DNA of 64,000 nucleotides from positions 1 through 64,000 of the forward strand of contig JAKFAO010000012.1 of the NCBI GenBank assembly GCA_021527695.1, written 5' to 3'. This document shows, in pieces, positions 45,052 to 57,200 of the stretch. The position numbers and the translations under genes were made by a program. Position 1 is the stretch's first letter, and each line of letters starts with the position of its first letter. A model generated the notes under the pieces. It was not told where the DNA came from and did no database searches. It was given only the letters and a program-made list of their open reading frames with translations. The stretch is from Naematelia aurantialba (Eukaryota; Basidiomycota; Tremellomycetes; Tremellales; Naemateliaceae).

Positions 45052-48000
45052 ATGACACTTGCTGTCCCTCGTTTACTTCGCATTGGTGTGGATTGCGGAG
45101 GTACCAATACCGATGCAGTGATCCTTGACCTTACTCCTGGAGCGCAGAAGGTCGTCATAGACGCGACCAAGTCTGCCACCACTCCCGATGTCACCCATGG
45201 CATCCAAGCAGCCGTCTCGACCGTACTGGACCGGAGCGTGCCTTACTCATCTCGAGGTCAGATCCAGGCCGTGTCCATTGGGACGACGCACTTTGTCAAC
45301 GCCTTGATTCAACGGTCTGCAGATCAGCTCGACAGAGTCGCGGTGGTCAGGCTCTGTGGGCCATTCTCAAGGATGACCCGACCTTTTGCAGCTTTCCCAT
45401 ACGAATTGCGCGAGATCATGGAGGGACCCCACTTTTTTGTGGAGGGAGGCTTGCAGATCGACGGCAGGGAGCTCTCCAAAGTGAGCCGTGTTAGTATTCA
45501 CCCGCTGACATACAGGTCGACGAGAAGGAGATTGAGGCTGTCTGCGAAAAAATCAAATCCGAGGCAAGTCGGGCTCAAGAAGTCGCTGACTTGTAGGGTA
45601 TTCGCACCGTGGCGATAACAGGCGTCTATGCCCCCATTGATTTCACCCTCAAACAAGAGGAGCAGGTTGAGGCTGTCATCAAGCGCTGTATCCCCGGGGT
45701 CTATACGTCTTGCTCAAAAGATGTTGCCAACATGGGACTCCTCGAGAGAGAAAATGCCACGATTCTCAATTGCTCGCTCTTGCCCTTTGCAGCTCTCACC
45801 GTTCAGGGTTTCCGGACCGCCGTCAAGGCGCTCGGTCTCACCTGTCCAGTATTCGTCACCAGCAACGACGGTACGTTGCTGAGCCTTGAACAAGCCGCAG
45901 TACTCCCCATACGTACATTCAGCTCGGGCCCCACAAATTCGATGAGGGGAGCTAGTTTCTTGTCACGGCTGGCAGAACCAGACGGCAAGAGGGAAACGGC
46001 GTTGGTGATCGATATCGGGGGAACCACCGTGGGTTGTCCTGTTGAAGGAGACTAACCAGTTCAAGACCGAGGTTGGGGTACTCCTGTAAGCATGCTCAGG
46101 TTGGTGAGTGAAGAATCTAACATGGTCAGACCTTCAGGCTTTCCTCGACAAGCAGCGAGCCAGCATGATCTGTGCGGCGTCCGTCTCAACTTCGCAATGC
46201 CTCACGTCACAAGGTAAGGATCTGCTCTGGCCCAAGCTGACCTTCAGCATCGGTCTCGGGGGCGGTTCACATGTGCGCCAAGACGCCGCCTCAGGCAAGG
46301 TCACCGTTGGGCCCGACTCGGTCGGCTATCGGTTGACGTCCGAGGCTCTGGTCTTTGGCGGATCGGTTCTTACCGCGACCGATATCGCCGTCGCGGCTGG
46401 ATCAGATATCGGTGATGCATCCAAGGTGCAAGGACTCTCATCAGACCTCGTCAATGGAGCCACGGCCAGAATGAAAGTCATGCTCGAATTGACGATAGAC
46501 TCGATGAAGACGTCGACCCAGGTTTGTCAATGTGACAGGGTCACGCTTATCAATAGGACATCCCGGTCTACCTTGCCGGTGGCGGAGCCATGTTGTGTCC
46601 CGACGACTTGCACGGTGTCAGCAAGGTGCATCGGTTTCCACATTACGAATGTGCCAATGCTGTTGGAGCCGCCATCGCCCATGTGGCTGGAACTGTGGAC
46701 ACAGTGGAGGAGATGGGCTCCAGATCTGTCAGCCACGTAAAGGGAGAAATCGAGGCGCGGGCTGTTGCGCGTGCTGTTGCGGCAGGTGCGAAACCCGAGA
46801 CGGTCAAGATTATCGAGTCCGAGGTGCTGCCAGTAGCATACACGGCAGGAAAGTGTCGTTTCTTCGTCAAGGCGGCTGGCGAGTGGAGCGGAACGGGCCA
46901 GTCATCGCTCGATGTCGATGGGGCGGATCGGTCTTCCAGGATGCTGCCAAAGTCTCAATCAGCCAAATCGAAGCTATACCCTGACAGATGTGACACGATT
47001 TGGCGGGTGGATGATATTCTGACATATCGACCAAACGTCATCCGCGGCGAGTGGACTCTCAGTGAGCTCGATCTCGAGTTCATCTGCATTGGGACCTACA
47101 TTTTGGGCTGCGGCGGCGGGGGAGACCCATGGAATACGTATATCGGCATCAGGGAGATGGTCCGAGCTGGAGCCAGAATACGTGTGGTCGATCTCAGTTC
47201 GTTAGCGCCGAAGGCTCTCATCGGATGGGGTGGCTCTATGGGCAGCCCAGAGGTAGGAAGTGAAAGACTCTTGGGGCACGAGTACATCGAGTCGACGAAG
47301 GAGCTTTTGGGGTTCCTCAAAGTAAGTGAGCCAGTGGCCAACGGCTTATAGGCAGATCGATAAGTTGGATGCTTTGCTCGCTCTAGAGATTGGCGGATCT
47401 AACGGGATGATCAACGTGAGCACAATTGCAGGCAGTGCTGAGCCGCAGATGGTTCCTGGAGCTAGTACACTATTAGATCTACCCATCGTTGATGGTGACT
47501 TCATGGTAAGTGAGACGATAAGGTTCTGTGAAATTCTGACCCGCTTCTTAGGGAAGAGCATATCCAGTTGGTATGTGACTCTCAGGCCCTGGGTTGGCAA
47601 CTACGTTAAGCGTTAGGCTGGCAAGTGACTCCGAACGTTTTTGACACTTCGACCCGAGGCGAAAACATCATCCCCTCCTGTATCGCGAGCGGTGACGGCA
47701 ACGTAATGGTCCGTAAAGTCATCATCCTTGCAGGGAGATCTTAACACCTAGTAGTTCATGACCAAAGCGAAGCATTACACGTCAATCGACGCCTCCCTTA
47801 GAGCAGCCTGCGTGGAGAGTGAGTCGCTCCCAGCGATTTTTGCTGATCCATCAGTGGGCACACGAGTCGGTCATTCGCGCCGGCCTCATACTGTCGAGTT
47901 TTGCACGACTGCCATGATCCGAAACACGCTCTCTCTCAGTTGGCGTATCGGGCGGGCAGTCATGCTCGCCCAGAAACAAGGAAATATTGCAAATGCTGGG

Positions 48001-48630
48001 GGTATCATAATCGATGCTCTTGGTGGGCCAAGCTCGGGCCGCGTCCTGTTCGCTGGCAAGATTATCGACGTAAACCGTCGTGTCTTCAAGGGGCATTCAG
48101 TAGGAGAAGTCGTGATCGCAGCTTTGGCATTGGAAGAGGAATCAGAATCGGATCAGCTCGAGAGGTTCTCAGGGGTCATCACCAGTGAGTGCTCAAATGA
48201 TGACTGACATGTCGCTGACGGGGAACAGTCCCTTTCAAGAATGAGAACCTCTATGTGAAGCACGACGTAGATGGCACAAGCAAGGTGGGGGTGGCGCAAA
48301 CCATCGTCGGAGCGCGCTGACCCATGTGCAGATTCTGGCCACAGTTCCTGATCTCATCTCCGTACTTGACGCTGGCAATGGGCTTGCGCTTGGTACTCAG
48401 GACTACAAATACGGACTGCGCGTGATAGTGTTGGGGGTGACAGCTGCGCCTCAATGGACTAGTACTAAGAGGGGTCTGGAGATCGGTGATCTAAGGGCTT
48501 TCGGGTAGGCTGGCTTTCATCAAATACGAGCTGTCGTTGACCAGTTAGCATTGACGACATCCCGTACCAGGGGCTGGGCAAGTACTCGGAGCCTAGAAGT
48601 GTGATCGAAGAGTTCAACGTGGTAGTCTAG
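45052..48630 (+). CDS. Hydantoinase A/oxoprolinase - DUF917 fusion protein (copy 1)
   Basis: Start ATG at 45052 (MTLAVPRLLRIGVDCGGTNT), stop TAG at 48630, with many introns. The N-terminal half is a HyuA/oxoprolinase-type ATPase: GVDCGGTNTDAVILDLTPG (phosphate 1), IGTTHFVNALIQR, AAFPYELRE, then ISTSND-like VTSNDGTLLSLEQA, SSGPTNSMRGASFL, IDIGGTT, and SIGLGGGSHV followed by GPDSVGYRL. The C-terminal half is a DUF917 domain: LEFICIGTYILGCGGGGDPW, then REMVRAGARIRVVD, GWGGSMGSPEV, and the ending YKYGLRVIVLGVTAAPQWTS. HyuA enzymes open hydantoin or oxoproline rings with ATP. DUF917 includes an S-methyl-thiohydantoin desulfurase. The fusion would therefore handle a cyclic amide or ureide. The second copy at 54258-57818 matches throughout. 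It follows the esterase and regulator B in the same direction. Confidence 0.85.
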
Positions 48631-48837
48631 AGTGTATAGATGTTGATGTTGCATGCTCGCGTCCCCCCCCTCAATGGGCCCTAACGCCAACATGTCACCC
48701 CCGACAACAGCTTTGCCTGAATTCGCCACTCGTGATTTTTAAACTATTCCTCGATTGGGCAAGTCTGTTTGAAGCTCTCTGGAGAACAAACCCAAGCTTG
48801 AGGATTGCAACTTCCCATTCCTCGCTCATACACGGAA

Positions 48838-49782
48838 ATGTCGAGGGACGATACTGTCAGCGTGGCCCCTTCACAATCTACGCCGTTGTCGACAGGCGCG
48901 ATGGATGAGCAGAACGTGCTAGAGCATTGGGAGATCCCATGGTCAGCGAGCGCCGACGGCCACGACTCGTTTCTATCGTCGGTAATCAACGACTCGGCAT
49001 TTACTCCAGAGTTCCCTTGGGACTCTGAGGCGACGACTAGCACCTTCGGCGTTCCGCATCCCATCGGTACAGGCGGCCCGAGCTCGGAGGGACACAGCGG
49101 ACAGAGCGACCCAAGGCGAGGGAGCGGATTTGCAGTGGGGCAAAGCCAGCACTCGCCGCAGTCCCCGGTCGACTTGATAGGCCAACAAAATTACTCTCAC
49201 CCCTTCGACGCAGTCCCTATCGTTGCTCCCTCCTCGGCCTCACTATCTGAGACGTTCGAGCAGTCGCTCTTGCGGACATATTCCGACCCGATGCTCACCA
49301 ACACAAAGCTTGACCCGTATGACTGGACCAATCCTCAGTATCTCTCCTCTCTCTTGCAGAGTCATCATGTCCCTGCTCATATGGCGGATTTTGGCCAATC
49401 CCGTATTCCTCCCCAGCTTTCGTCATCTGTTCCATCGGCCCTTCCAGTTCCCCACCCTAGTCTACAGTCCTCCTCCCGATACGTGGCCCCTCGGCAGCCG
49501 ACCAACATCGGCCATTCGCCAACAAGCCCGCTTCCCTCTCAGCCTATCCCGTCACCAGCAAGCCTGAATCGCCCTTCAGATCGGACACCTATACAGCTAC
49601 ATCATCCTGATGCCTCGAATCGACCTTCGTCGTCGCCTACGCTTGTTGCCGGACAGCGTTGCTCGCGCTGCGGGACGACCACGTCGACGCGCTTCAGCCT
49701 CAACAGCAAGGGCAAGCTCGTGTGCAATGTCTGCCGGTTATTCCTCGTGACCCATGAGGTGGGGAATAGAGTCAGAGCATAG
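48838..49782 (+). CDS. GATA-like zinc-finger protein, degenerate finger, intronless
   Basis: A single-exon frame with its first ATG at 48838 (MSRDDTVSVAPSQST) and stop at 49782, about 314 residues. Almost the whole chain is Ser/Pro/Gln-rich and looks disordered. The finger is at the extreme C-terminus: CSRCGTTTSTRFSLNSKG, then KLVCNVCRLFLVTH. This is C-x2-C-x17-C-x2-C, the GATA IVa spacing. Two normally constant features are changed: the TPLWRR segment has no Trp, and the NACGLY segment reads NVCRLF. GATA factors direct nitrogen-catabolite control in fungi, and a nitrogen-scavenging neighbourhood fits. The altered finger may bind DNA differently or not at all. Alternatively it may be a decayed paralogue. 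No basic tail follows the finger. Confidence 0.65.
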   Translation: MSRDDTVSVAPSQSTPLSTGAMDEQNVLEHWEIPWSASADGHDSFLSSVINDSAFTPEFPWDSEATTSTFGVPHPIGTGGPSSEGHSGQSDPRRGSGFAVGQSQHSPQSPVDLIGQQNYSHPFDAVPIVAPSSASLSETFEQSLLRTYSDPMLTNTKLDPYDWTNPQYLSSLLQSHHVPAHMADFGQSRIPPQLSSSVPSALPVPHPSLQSSSRYVAPRQPTNIGHSPTSPLPSQPIPSPASLNRPSDRTPIQLHHPDASNRPSSSPTLVAGQRCSRCGTTTSTRFSLNSKGKLVCNVCRLFLVTHEVGNRVRA

Positions 49783-50316
49783 ACCTCTCCGGCGTGCTTC
49801 AGGAGAGAGCGATCCGGCACTTCCCAACCTCGGCAAGCCCCACTGGACTAGAAGATCAATTAGCTTAAAACGTCTTCCCGATCCTTGGTCAGATAGACTC
49901 GCCCCTCGCCAGCGCGGCGGCGTGGCAGCATACAGCGATGACGGCTTTGGCTAGACGACGAATACGCTCCCTGGCCGTACCTAGAATATCCCCATCACCT
50001 AGACCCCCACCCCGCTTTTGCTTAACGCCAGCACTCCATGACTATTAATGTTGATATACTTGCGACTCTTCGTGTACGGCGTTGTACGTATGTTTGTTGT
50101 ATGTAGTATCTGGACGGCTTCGTCCAACAGTGAAGATGAACGGCCGTTTCATCATGCTTCCTCACGTCACGATGAGCCAAACCCGCTCTCCTGTAAACGT
50201 CCACGCTTTCTTCCACCGGCCCGTTCGGCCGGTCCCAACCGTCTGCACATTGACCGGCTGGTAATACCATTAATAGTCATCATACATGCCAAGCTCTCTT
50301 GTCCCGGACGGGCAGC
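49783..50316. other. Upstream region of aldo-keto reductase II
   Basis: About 530 bases with no coding pattern lie between the GATA-like gene and the reductase ATG. No GTGGGC/GCCCAC was found here, unlike upstream of aldo-keto reductase I. It contains the reductase promoter. Confidence 0.5.
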
Positions 50317-51361
50317 ATGAGTGACATCCACAGCACACTCGCCCTCCGAAGCGGGATACAGGTAAGCCTCCTTTGCAGAGACACTTGCTGAGAAGGGCAG
50401 GTCCCTCGGATGGTCTTTGGCACCGGTGCGATTTTCGAGCCTGGACCGATTCACCACGCCCTCGATGTGGGGTATATAGCATTCGACACAGCCCAGCGGT
50501 ACAAGAACGAGAGGCAGGTCGGCGAGGCCATCCGATCGTACCCCGGCACCGTTGACCGGAGCGATCTCTTCATCATCACCAAGGTGAACGTTGCCGGTGC
50601 GACGGTCGAAGAGACGCTGGACGGTATCAGGGAGAGCGTGGACAAGATCGGTCTAGGCGGCTATGTGGATCTCTTTCTCATCCATGACCCCTTGCCTGGG
50701 CCGGCAGGGAGGAAGATCCAGTGGACCGCGCTGGAGCAAGCCAAGAAGCTCGGCTTGACGCGAGCGATAGGAGTGAGCAACTTGTGAGCCGTCGTCTTCT
50801 GGGAGGTCTCGTTGCTCATACATACGCTTAGCACCGTGAGACACCTCGAGGAATTACGGTCGTATGCGTCCGAGATGCCAGAGGTCAATCAGATTGAGCT
50901 GTCTCCCTTCAACCAGGTGGGTCATGGCTCATACACGTGACGCGAGCCGATGCTATGCCTAGGAGAAGGAGATCACAGCATATTGCCAAAAAGAAGGCAT
51001 TCAACTCCAGGCGTTCGCCCCCGTCGCTCGAGGCCAAAAGGCTGACGATGCTGCGCTGTTGGAAATATCCAAGCAGGTGGGGAAGAACTGGAACAAGGTC
51101 CTACTTCGATGGAGTTTGCAGCGAGGGTTAGTCAACTCCATGAGGCAAAACCTCATTGCCAGAGCTGATCCTCACAGCTTGATGGTCACTTGCAAATCTG
51201 CGACACCCTCACGGATCTCTGACAATGCCGAGATTTTCGATTTCTCGCTAGACGACGAGCAAATGCAACAGCTCAACGCGCTGGACTGCGGGTTCAGGGT
51301 GACACCGAGCACGCTCGCCACGGTCGAAGAGAGGCAGAAGTGGATGTCTAGCGTTCCATGA
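50317..51361 (+). CDS. Aldo-keto reductase II
   Basis: Start ATG at 50317 (MSDIHSTLALRSGIQ), an intron at once, then VPRMVFGTGAIFEPG; stop at 51361, with about four introns. AKR catalytic residues are seen: Asp and Tyr in GYIAFDTAQRYKNERQVGEA, Lys in DLFIITKVN and His in GYVDLFLIHDPLPGP. Cofactor-loop sequences follow: QAKKLGLTRAIGVSNL, PEVNQIELSPFNQ, KVLLRWSLQRG, and a TPSRISDNAEIFDF segment in place of the usual IPKS-x-x-x-R-I stretch. The length of about 290 residues fits the family. It is a cytosolic NAD(P)H-dependent carbonyl reductase, and its short loops resemble the fungal AKR3-type alpha-keto reductases. It is not close to reductase I, so the two are separate family members rather than a recent duplication. 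Confidence 0.85.
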
Positions 51362-51679
51362 TGGCCATCAGCTTTGTATGAGAACACACTATCAAGCCTG
51401 GGGACAAGCACAGCATGTTGGTGAACTGTGCCGTGGTGCCGCAGGACCCAAGCCTACTGTAGCCATCATGTTGTGAATCATGAAATGCAATATTGCTATG
51501 CAAGTGACTTCTAAACACCGTACAACAATCAGTCAAGGATGACAGGATGCCCAAGCATGCGAGTATGATATGTAGATGGTGGTGGCTCGGCCAGACAGCC
51601 TGGATGGGCAATATTGTCGAAGTATGGCCGAGAGACCTGCCTCGATGAGGAATGCCAAGTATATGAACATTGGTGTTGG
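51362..51679. other. Convergent intergenic region
   Basis: About 320 bases lie between the stops of aldo-keto reductase II and C2H2 regulator C, which face each other. I see no gene or repeat. Confidence 0.5.
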
Positions 51680-54089
51680 TCATCGATCGCAGGAGGCGAG
51701 CAGCCCGAGCAAGATTTCCACAGGCTGCTCTACTGCAACATCATCAAACGTGAATCATGGCTCGAAATCACTACCTGCTTACGAATGGGCCATGGCAGGC
51801 TCTTCAAAAAGTGCACGGCGTACGCCAACAGGCCGATGATGTTGTTCTGGATGTCACCAGTCGGGTAGTGACCAGGAGTCTTTTGATGCGGTTCGTACTG
51901 TGCGAGATACTCGAGGGCGGATCTTCGGGCAAGTCTTGGTTCTATCACTACTTCGGCTGGCCCGGGTCCGGTCATTGAGACGCAGAGTCTATCGAGGGGT
52001 CCGTAAGAAGGCTTGCCCAAGGTGATAGTTCCTATGTGCCAAATTGCTAGAGTGGCAAGATACAGCGCCCACCCCGTAAACGGATCGTGCGAGTGCTCCT
52101 CCGTGGAGGATTGGAGCACCAGCTGAGGCGTCGGGTCAGCCCATGAAGATTGCGTGATAGGCAGTATGTACTGACAGTGTAAATTTGGACAGCATGCCAG
52201 AGGGCAAAGGTCCCAGCTGGCGACGGGGACAACTCGGCCAGAACATTGAGCGCGTGCTCTTTCTGCCACGGCTTCACAACGATGCTGCCCACCCTATCTT
52301 CACCAGACGCCATGCGAAGTACCTCGACGTTGATATTTGGATTGTGGACGAGGCTCAGGTGATATTCAATCTCACAATTACCCCTATCATTGGTGGAGGG
52401 CAGGAAAGACGAGAGAAAGGCGTGATGCCAACTCCAAAGTACGACCCCGGCAAGCTCCATTGACGGAAAATTTGGGTTCTCGCCAGGCGGGGGAAGCCGG
52501 AGTGGCGTAGGTACGTTGGAAGCCACGGCTCCAGCTAACAGTATCGAAGCATAGAACACGGAGGTGGGACCTGGAGACATGGTATCATTGCTGAGGATGT
52601 GCTCGTAAGCTGCCTCGGATGGCGTCTCCCTGATTGTCGTGCTTGCAGATCCTATCCACTCCTCCTCCGTGCGAGCATTCCAAATGTCATCCTTGCAGGG
52701 AAGACAAAATCGCATTTGACGAAACGGCGCACGAATCGCTTCTCCGAACGCGACACTCATTTGTGAATCGATGATGAGTGCAAAGGACGCCAGGCGTTTT
52801 CGTTCCTCGTAGTCGAGCCAATCTCTCCAAGCCAGGGATGTGGAAGAGGGTAAACAAGATTGCCATACTCCAGCCAACTTGAAGATTTCAAGGCACATTG
52901 CATGATTGACTGCGTGATCAGCCAAATCTCTTCGGATTCATATGGCCGACTGAGGACGCGTACCTAGAGCATGATAGTGCTCCTCCTTTGCCGCCCAGAA
53001 AGCGCCGAAATAATCGAGTAGAACAGCCGCTTGTAACAAGCGCAGCGGCACGTCGGGGACGGCTTTCAAGAGGATCTGGAGGAGCTTAGCTCATTCGCGA
53101 CATTGCGGTACTTGAAAGGGGCGGCTTACAGTGTTAAATTCTGACCGAGCAGACGGATAGAGGGTGTGACTAGCGAATTGATATGTCTCTTTTTGACTGC
53201 TATAGGCAGATCCTACCAGGACAACGGCAAGAAGCAGCCAATGTTCGTCCTGGTCTTCGAGACGCCTCAGACTTGGACGATGCAGAATCGGCCGTGTTGG
53301 ATGGAATTTTAGATAATAGAGCTCCAGACAAGTTTCCAGGTACTCGGCAGACCTGAATGACAGGGCAGAGTCCTGTAGCAAGATCAGCCACGACTGGAGT
53401 GTCCCTCCGACTCACGGCGGGCTGGAGGTTGGATACAAGCGTCATCATAAATTGTACAAAATTTTCCGTTATGATATCGGGTTGAAAGACGGTCGGTTGG
53501 GCGCTTCTCACAGGCTTGATGGTGATGTTGGATTCCTTGGCATAGAAGCCGTCTTCTTCAGGGAGCGGTGTAACAATCATGTAGAGCGAATTGACATCAT
53601 CCCCAGGCTCCTTATCGATCATGCTGCTCCCAGAAACGGGGTCAACAGCCTCGGAGGGGTGAGAAGACAACGGATGGGGAATAGGAGACGAAGAGGGTGA
53701 CCGTGGTGAGTATTCCAAGATCTGAGGACGACGAGCAGCGTGGTCAGCTCGACCAGATAAGGTTGGTGGTGACTCACCCTGTCCTCGGCGTCACTCACAT
53801 GCTTCCTCTTCAGGCTGAACGCGGTACCAGTTTCGTGGGCCTCCCTTTGGTGGCGCATGAGAACATCGCGCCGATAATATCGCCTCTGGCATTTGGGGCA
53901 TGAGAACGGCTTCTCTCCCAGATGTATGGCTTCGTGCCGCTGATTTTCCGCCTTTAGCACCTGTGCCAACGACGCGGACCTTCGACTCACGTCTCTGTAG
54001 TCACGTCGAGGAAATGCCTTGCCGCACCAAGCGGTCCGGCATGCAAATACATTGCGCTGCGATGGCTGCGCCGGATTCTGAAAGGCCAT
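51680..54089 (-). CDS. C2H2 zinc-finger transcription factor C with fungal_trans domain
   Basis: Start ATG at 54089 (MAFQNPAQPSQRNVFA), stop TGA at 51680 after a last intron whose acceptor is near 51733, with about six introns in all. Finger 1 is CRTAWCGKAFPRRDYRD, then an intron, then RHEAIH. Finger 2 is CPKCQRRYYRRDVLMRH. The fungal_trans region shows YYLKFHPTRPILHRPSL, LLLAVVLVGSAYS, WRDWLDYEERKRLASFALI, GVVLWSWHHAFLSSF and DPFTGWALYLATLAIW. The tail IEPRLARRSALEYLAQYEPH, IIGLLAYAVHFL and EQPVEILLGLLASC matches regulator B almost step for step. It is a nuclear regulator that lies 168 bp downstream of HyuA-DUF917 copy 2 on the same strand. It was probably duplicated together with that gene. 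Confidence 0.85.
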
Positions 54090-54257
54090 CAATGATGACT
54101 GCCCGAGGCCCCCGTCATCCAAGAGGACTTTGTAAGTAAAGACAGGAGAGTCTGTTGATAACGATCGGATTGCATGTGGCGAAATGCTTACGTAATGCAC
54201 TATGCTGCCCAGGTATAACAGAATAGCAAAGCAGAACTCAAGTACACTAATAGAACA

Positions 54258-57200
54258 CTAGGAATACTCCTCTATCACACTGCGCGGCTTCACGTACTTT
54301 CCCAGAGGCTCATATGGGATATCGTACCCGAACGCCGGGAGCGCGCCCATCTCCAGCCCCCGAGGCGTGTCTGTCCATTGTGGTGCTGCCGTCACTCCGA
54401 GCACAAGCACGCGCAGGCCGTATTTGTAGTCTGGCATACGTCAGCCAGGAAACGCGGTAGGGCGAAGCACCCACCTTGAGTACCGAGTGCAGTGCCATTC
54501 TGACTATCAAGGACAGCAATGAGATCGGGGACACCAGCGACGATCTGTGATTGGTCAGACAAGGTGGAACCTGCAAAGAGTCCGCGATCTCACCTTGGAC
54601 TCTCCGTTGACAGTGTGTTCGCAAAACAGATTCTCGTTCTTGAAGGGGACTACAAAGCGCACACCATCAACACAGTACTTGCCAAGATGCGCTAGATCGG
54701 GACTTACTGGTCAGGCGCCCTGCGAAATGCTGCCTTTTTAAGGCCGGGTCCTCGTCCTCCTCTTCCTCCTCGTCCGCTGCCAAAGCTTGAATGATGAGCT
54801 CTCCGACTGTGTGACCCTTGTACATGGTCCTGTTGACAGTCACGATTTTGCCCTGGAAGAGGACTTTGGCTGTTGAAGGACCACCGAGTGCATTGACGAG
54901 AATCGCACCAATGTTGCCAATCTGAGCCTGCTTGTTCGCGAGGGCGACGGCTCGGCCGAGACGCCATGCCTGCGAGACCGTGTTCTTGACCATCATGACC
55001 TCACACTGGGCTTTGCTGAGCGGACGGCAGGCGGCACCGGCGTGTGTTCCCATCTCTACGCAGCTGGCCCGCAGGATAGCGTCCGTATCGCGATAGTGCT
55101 TCGCCTTTGTCATGAACTGTAGTCATGCCGTCAGAGAGGATCTTGCTTGCGCAAATTCTTTAAGAAACGACCTAAACAGACTTACCACTACATTGCCGTC
55201 TCCACTGCTCATGGCAGAGGGCAGGATCAGTTCCCCTTTGTTCCCTGTGTCATATACGTTTGGTGTCGTTTGCCACCCAGTAGGATAGGCCCGGCCCATG
55301 AAGTCACCATCGACAACGGGTAGGTTGAAGTATGTCGTGGAACCGGCAATCAAGTTGATCATCCCATTGCCGCCGCCGATCTCAAGTGCGGCGAGCGCAG
55401 TGACTTTTTCGAGCTTCATGAAGGAGATGAGCTCTCGGATGGCCTCGTTGTACCTATGGGACTATCAGCTCATTGTCGTCGCTGAATCCGACAGACCTAC
55501 TCCTCGCCCATCAGCCGCTCGGAAGAGACTTCTGGAGATCCTATGCCACCACCCCAAACGATTTCTGCATCGGTGGCCACAGAGCTCAGATCCACCACCT
55601 TGCACGTCTCACCCCTTCGCACCATCTCTCTCAAAGCCAGAAAGTCATGTTGGGGGCTACCGCCGCCTCCACAACCAAGGATGTAGCAGCCAGTTGCGAT
55701 CCATTCGAGGTCGATGTCCGACAGCGTCCATTCGCCGTTTGTCACAGCAGGTTTGTAGGCCAACATGTCTGATGCTTGAAGGACAGTGTCCACTTTCGGA
55801 AGCACCTGGTTGAGGTTGACGGGTTTGATGGGTGAAGACGATTGTGCAGATGAAGCCTTATCATTGGAAAGGAGTTCCGATGCGTCGTGTGCCGAGTTGA
55901 TGACGAGACTGCCAGCCCCTGTCCACTCACCCGCTGCCTTTACATAGAACCGGCACCTCCCGGTCGTGTCTGAGCACAGTGTCAACTACAGCTCGACGCC
56001 CAGAACGAGGAAGAGTGAAGTCACTTACAGGCGATAGGTATGGCCTCGCTCTCCACGACCTTGCACGTCTCTGGATTGGCTCCGTTGGCAATGGCTTTTT
56101 CGATGGTCCGCTTCTCAACCATCTTCTGAACCTCCAGGATTGAGAAGTTTGATGTGTTTTCGAAAGTGTCAATTACGGCCGATACTTCGGCACAAGCTGC
56201 ACCGACCGCATTTGCTGCATCGTAGAATGGGAACCGATGGACCTGACTCACACCCCTTAGGGAGTCTGGAACCAAGATGGCTCCACCGCCGACGAGATAG
56301 ACGGGGACATCCTGGGTATTTGTCTTCATAGTGTCGATAGCGAGCTCGATCATGACCTTCATTCGCGCCTCTGCGGCTTCCAGATCGGCCCTATCGAGAT
56401 TGCTCACGAGCGAAGGATCGCCAACACCCTTCGCTTTTCCCAGCGCAACCGCGACATCTGTGGCGGTGAACACGTTGCCACCGAACGAGAGGCATTGGTG
56501 GATTTCGTAGCCGACAGAATCTGGGCCGATTGTAGTCTTGCCCGTCTGGTCCTTGCGGACACGAGATCCGCCGCCCAGGCCAAAGCTATGAACGTGCGGC
56601 ATGGAGAAATTTAGAGGCACACCACAGAGCTCATGATGGGCTGCTGCTTGGCGAGGGAACCCGGTTGGTCTAGGGAGGACGTCAGCCTGCGAGTGTGATA
56701 TGATCTTCAACCACCATGGCTCACAAAAGAACACCGATCTCAGTCTAGATTGTGTTGGTCAGCTTTGACGGACCAGCAGACCGCTGTACGTACAGTGGTT
56801 CCTCCCACATCGACCACGAGAGCAGTCTCTTTCCTTGAGCCGCTGTTTGCCAGGCGGGCGAGAAAGTTGGCGCCTCTCATCGAGTTGGTAGGACCGCTCG
56901 AGAATGTCTTGATGGGAAACTTTGCTGCCTGCTCACACGTCATGAGGGTTCCATCGTTGGATGTCAGAAAGAGCGGGCAGTCCAGCTGCAATGCACGAGC
57001 AGAGTCCTCGAACCCGGCAACGGTAAGGGTCGCAAATGCGAGGAGGGCTGCGTTGAGGATAGTGGCATTTTCTCGTTCCAAGAGGCCTGATATAGGTGAG
57101 TTTCGTCATCCTTAGAGGACCAGCCCAGATCGTGATCACAGAGAGTGTGTACTTACCAAGGTTGGCGACTTCCTTGCTGATGGTGACCTTGACGTCCGGC

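Noticed and set aside
44588..45058. 156-codon minus-strand frame overlapping the HyuA start
   Set aside because: It overlaps a well-supported gene start and has no recognisable motif.
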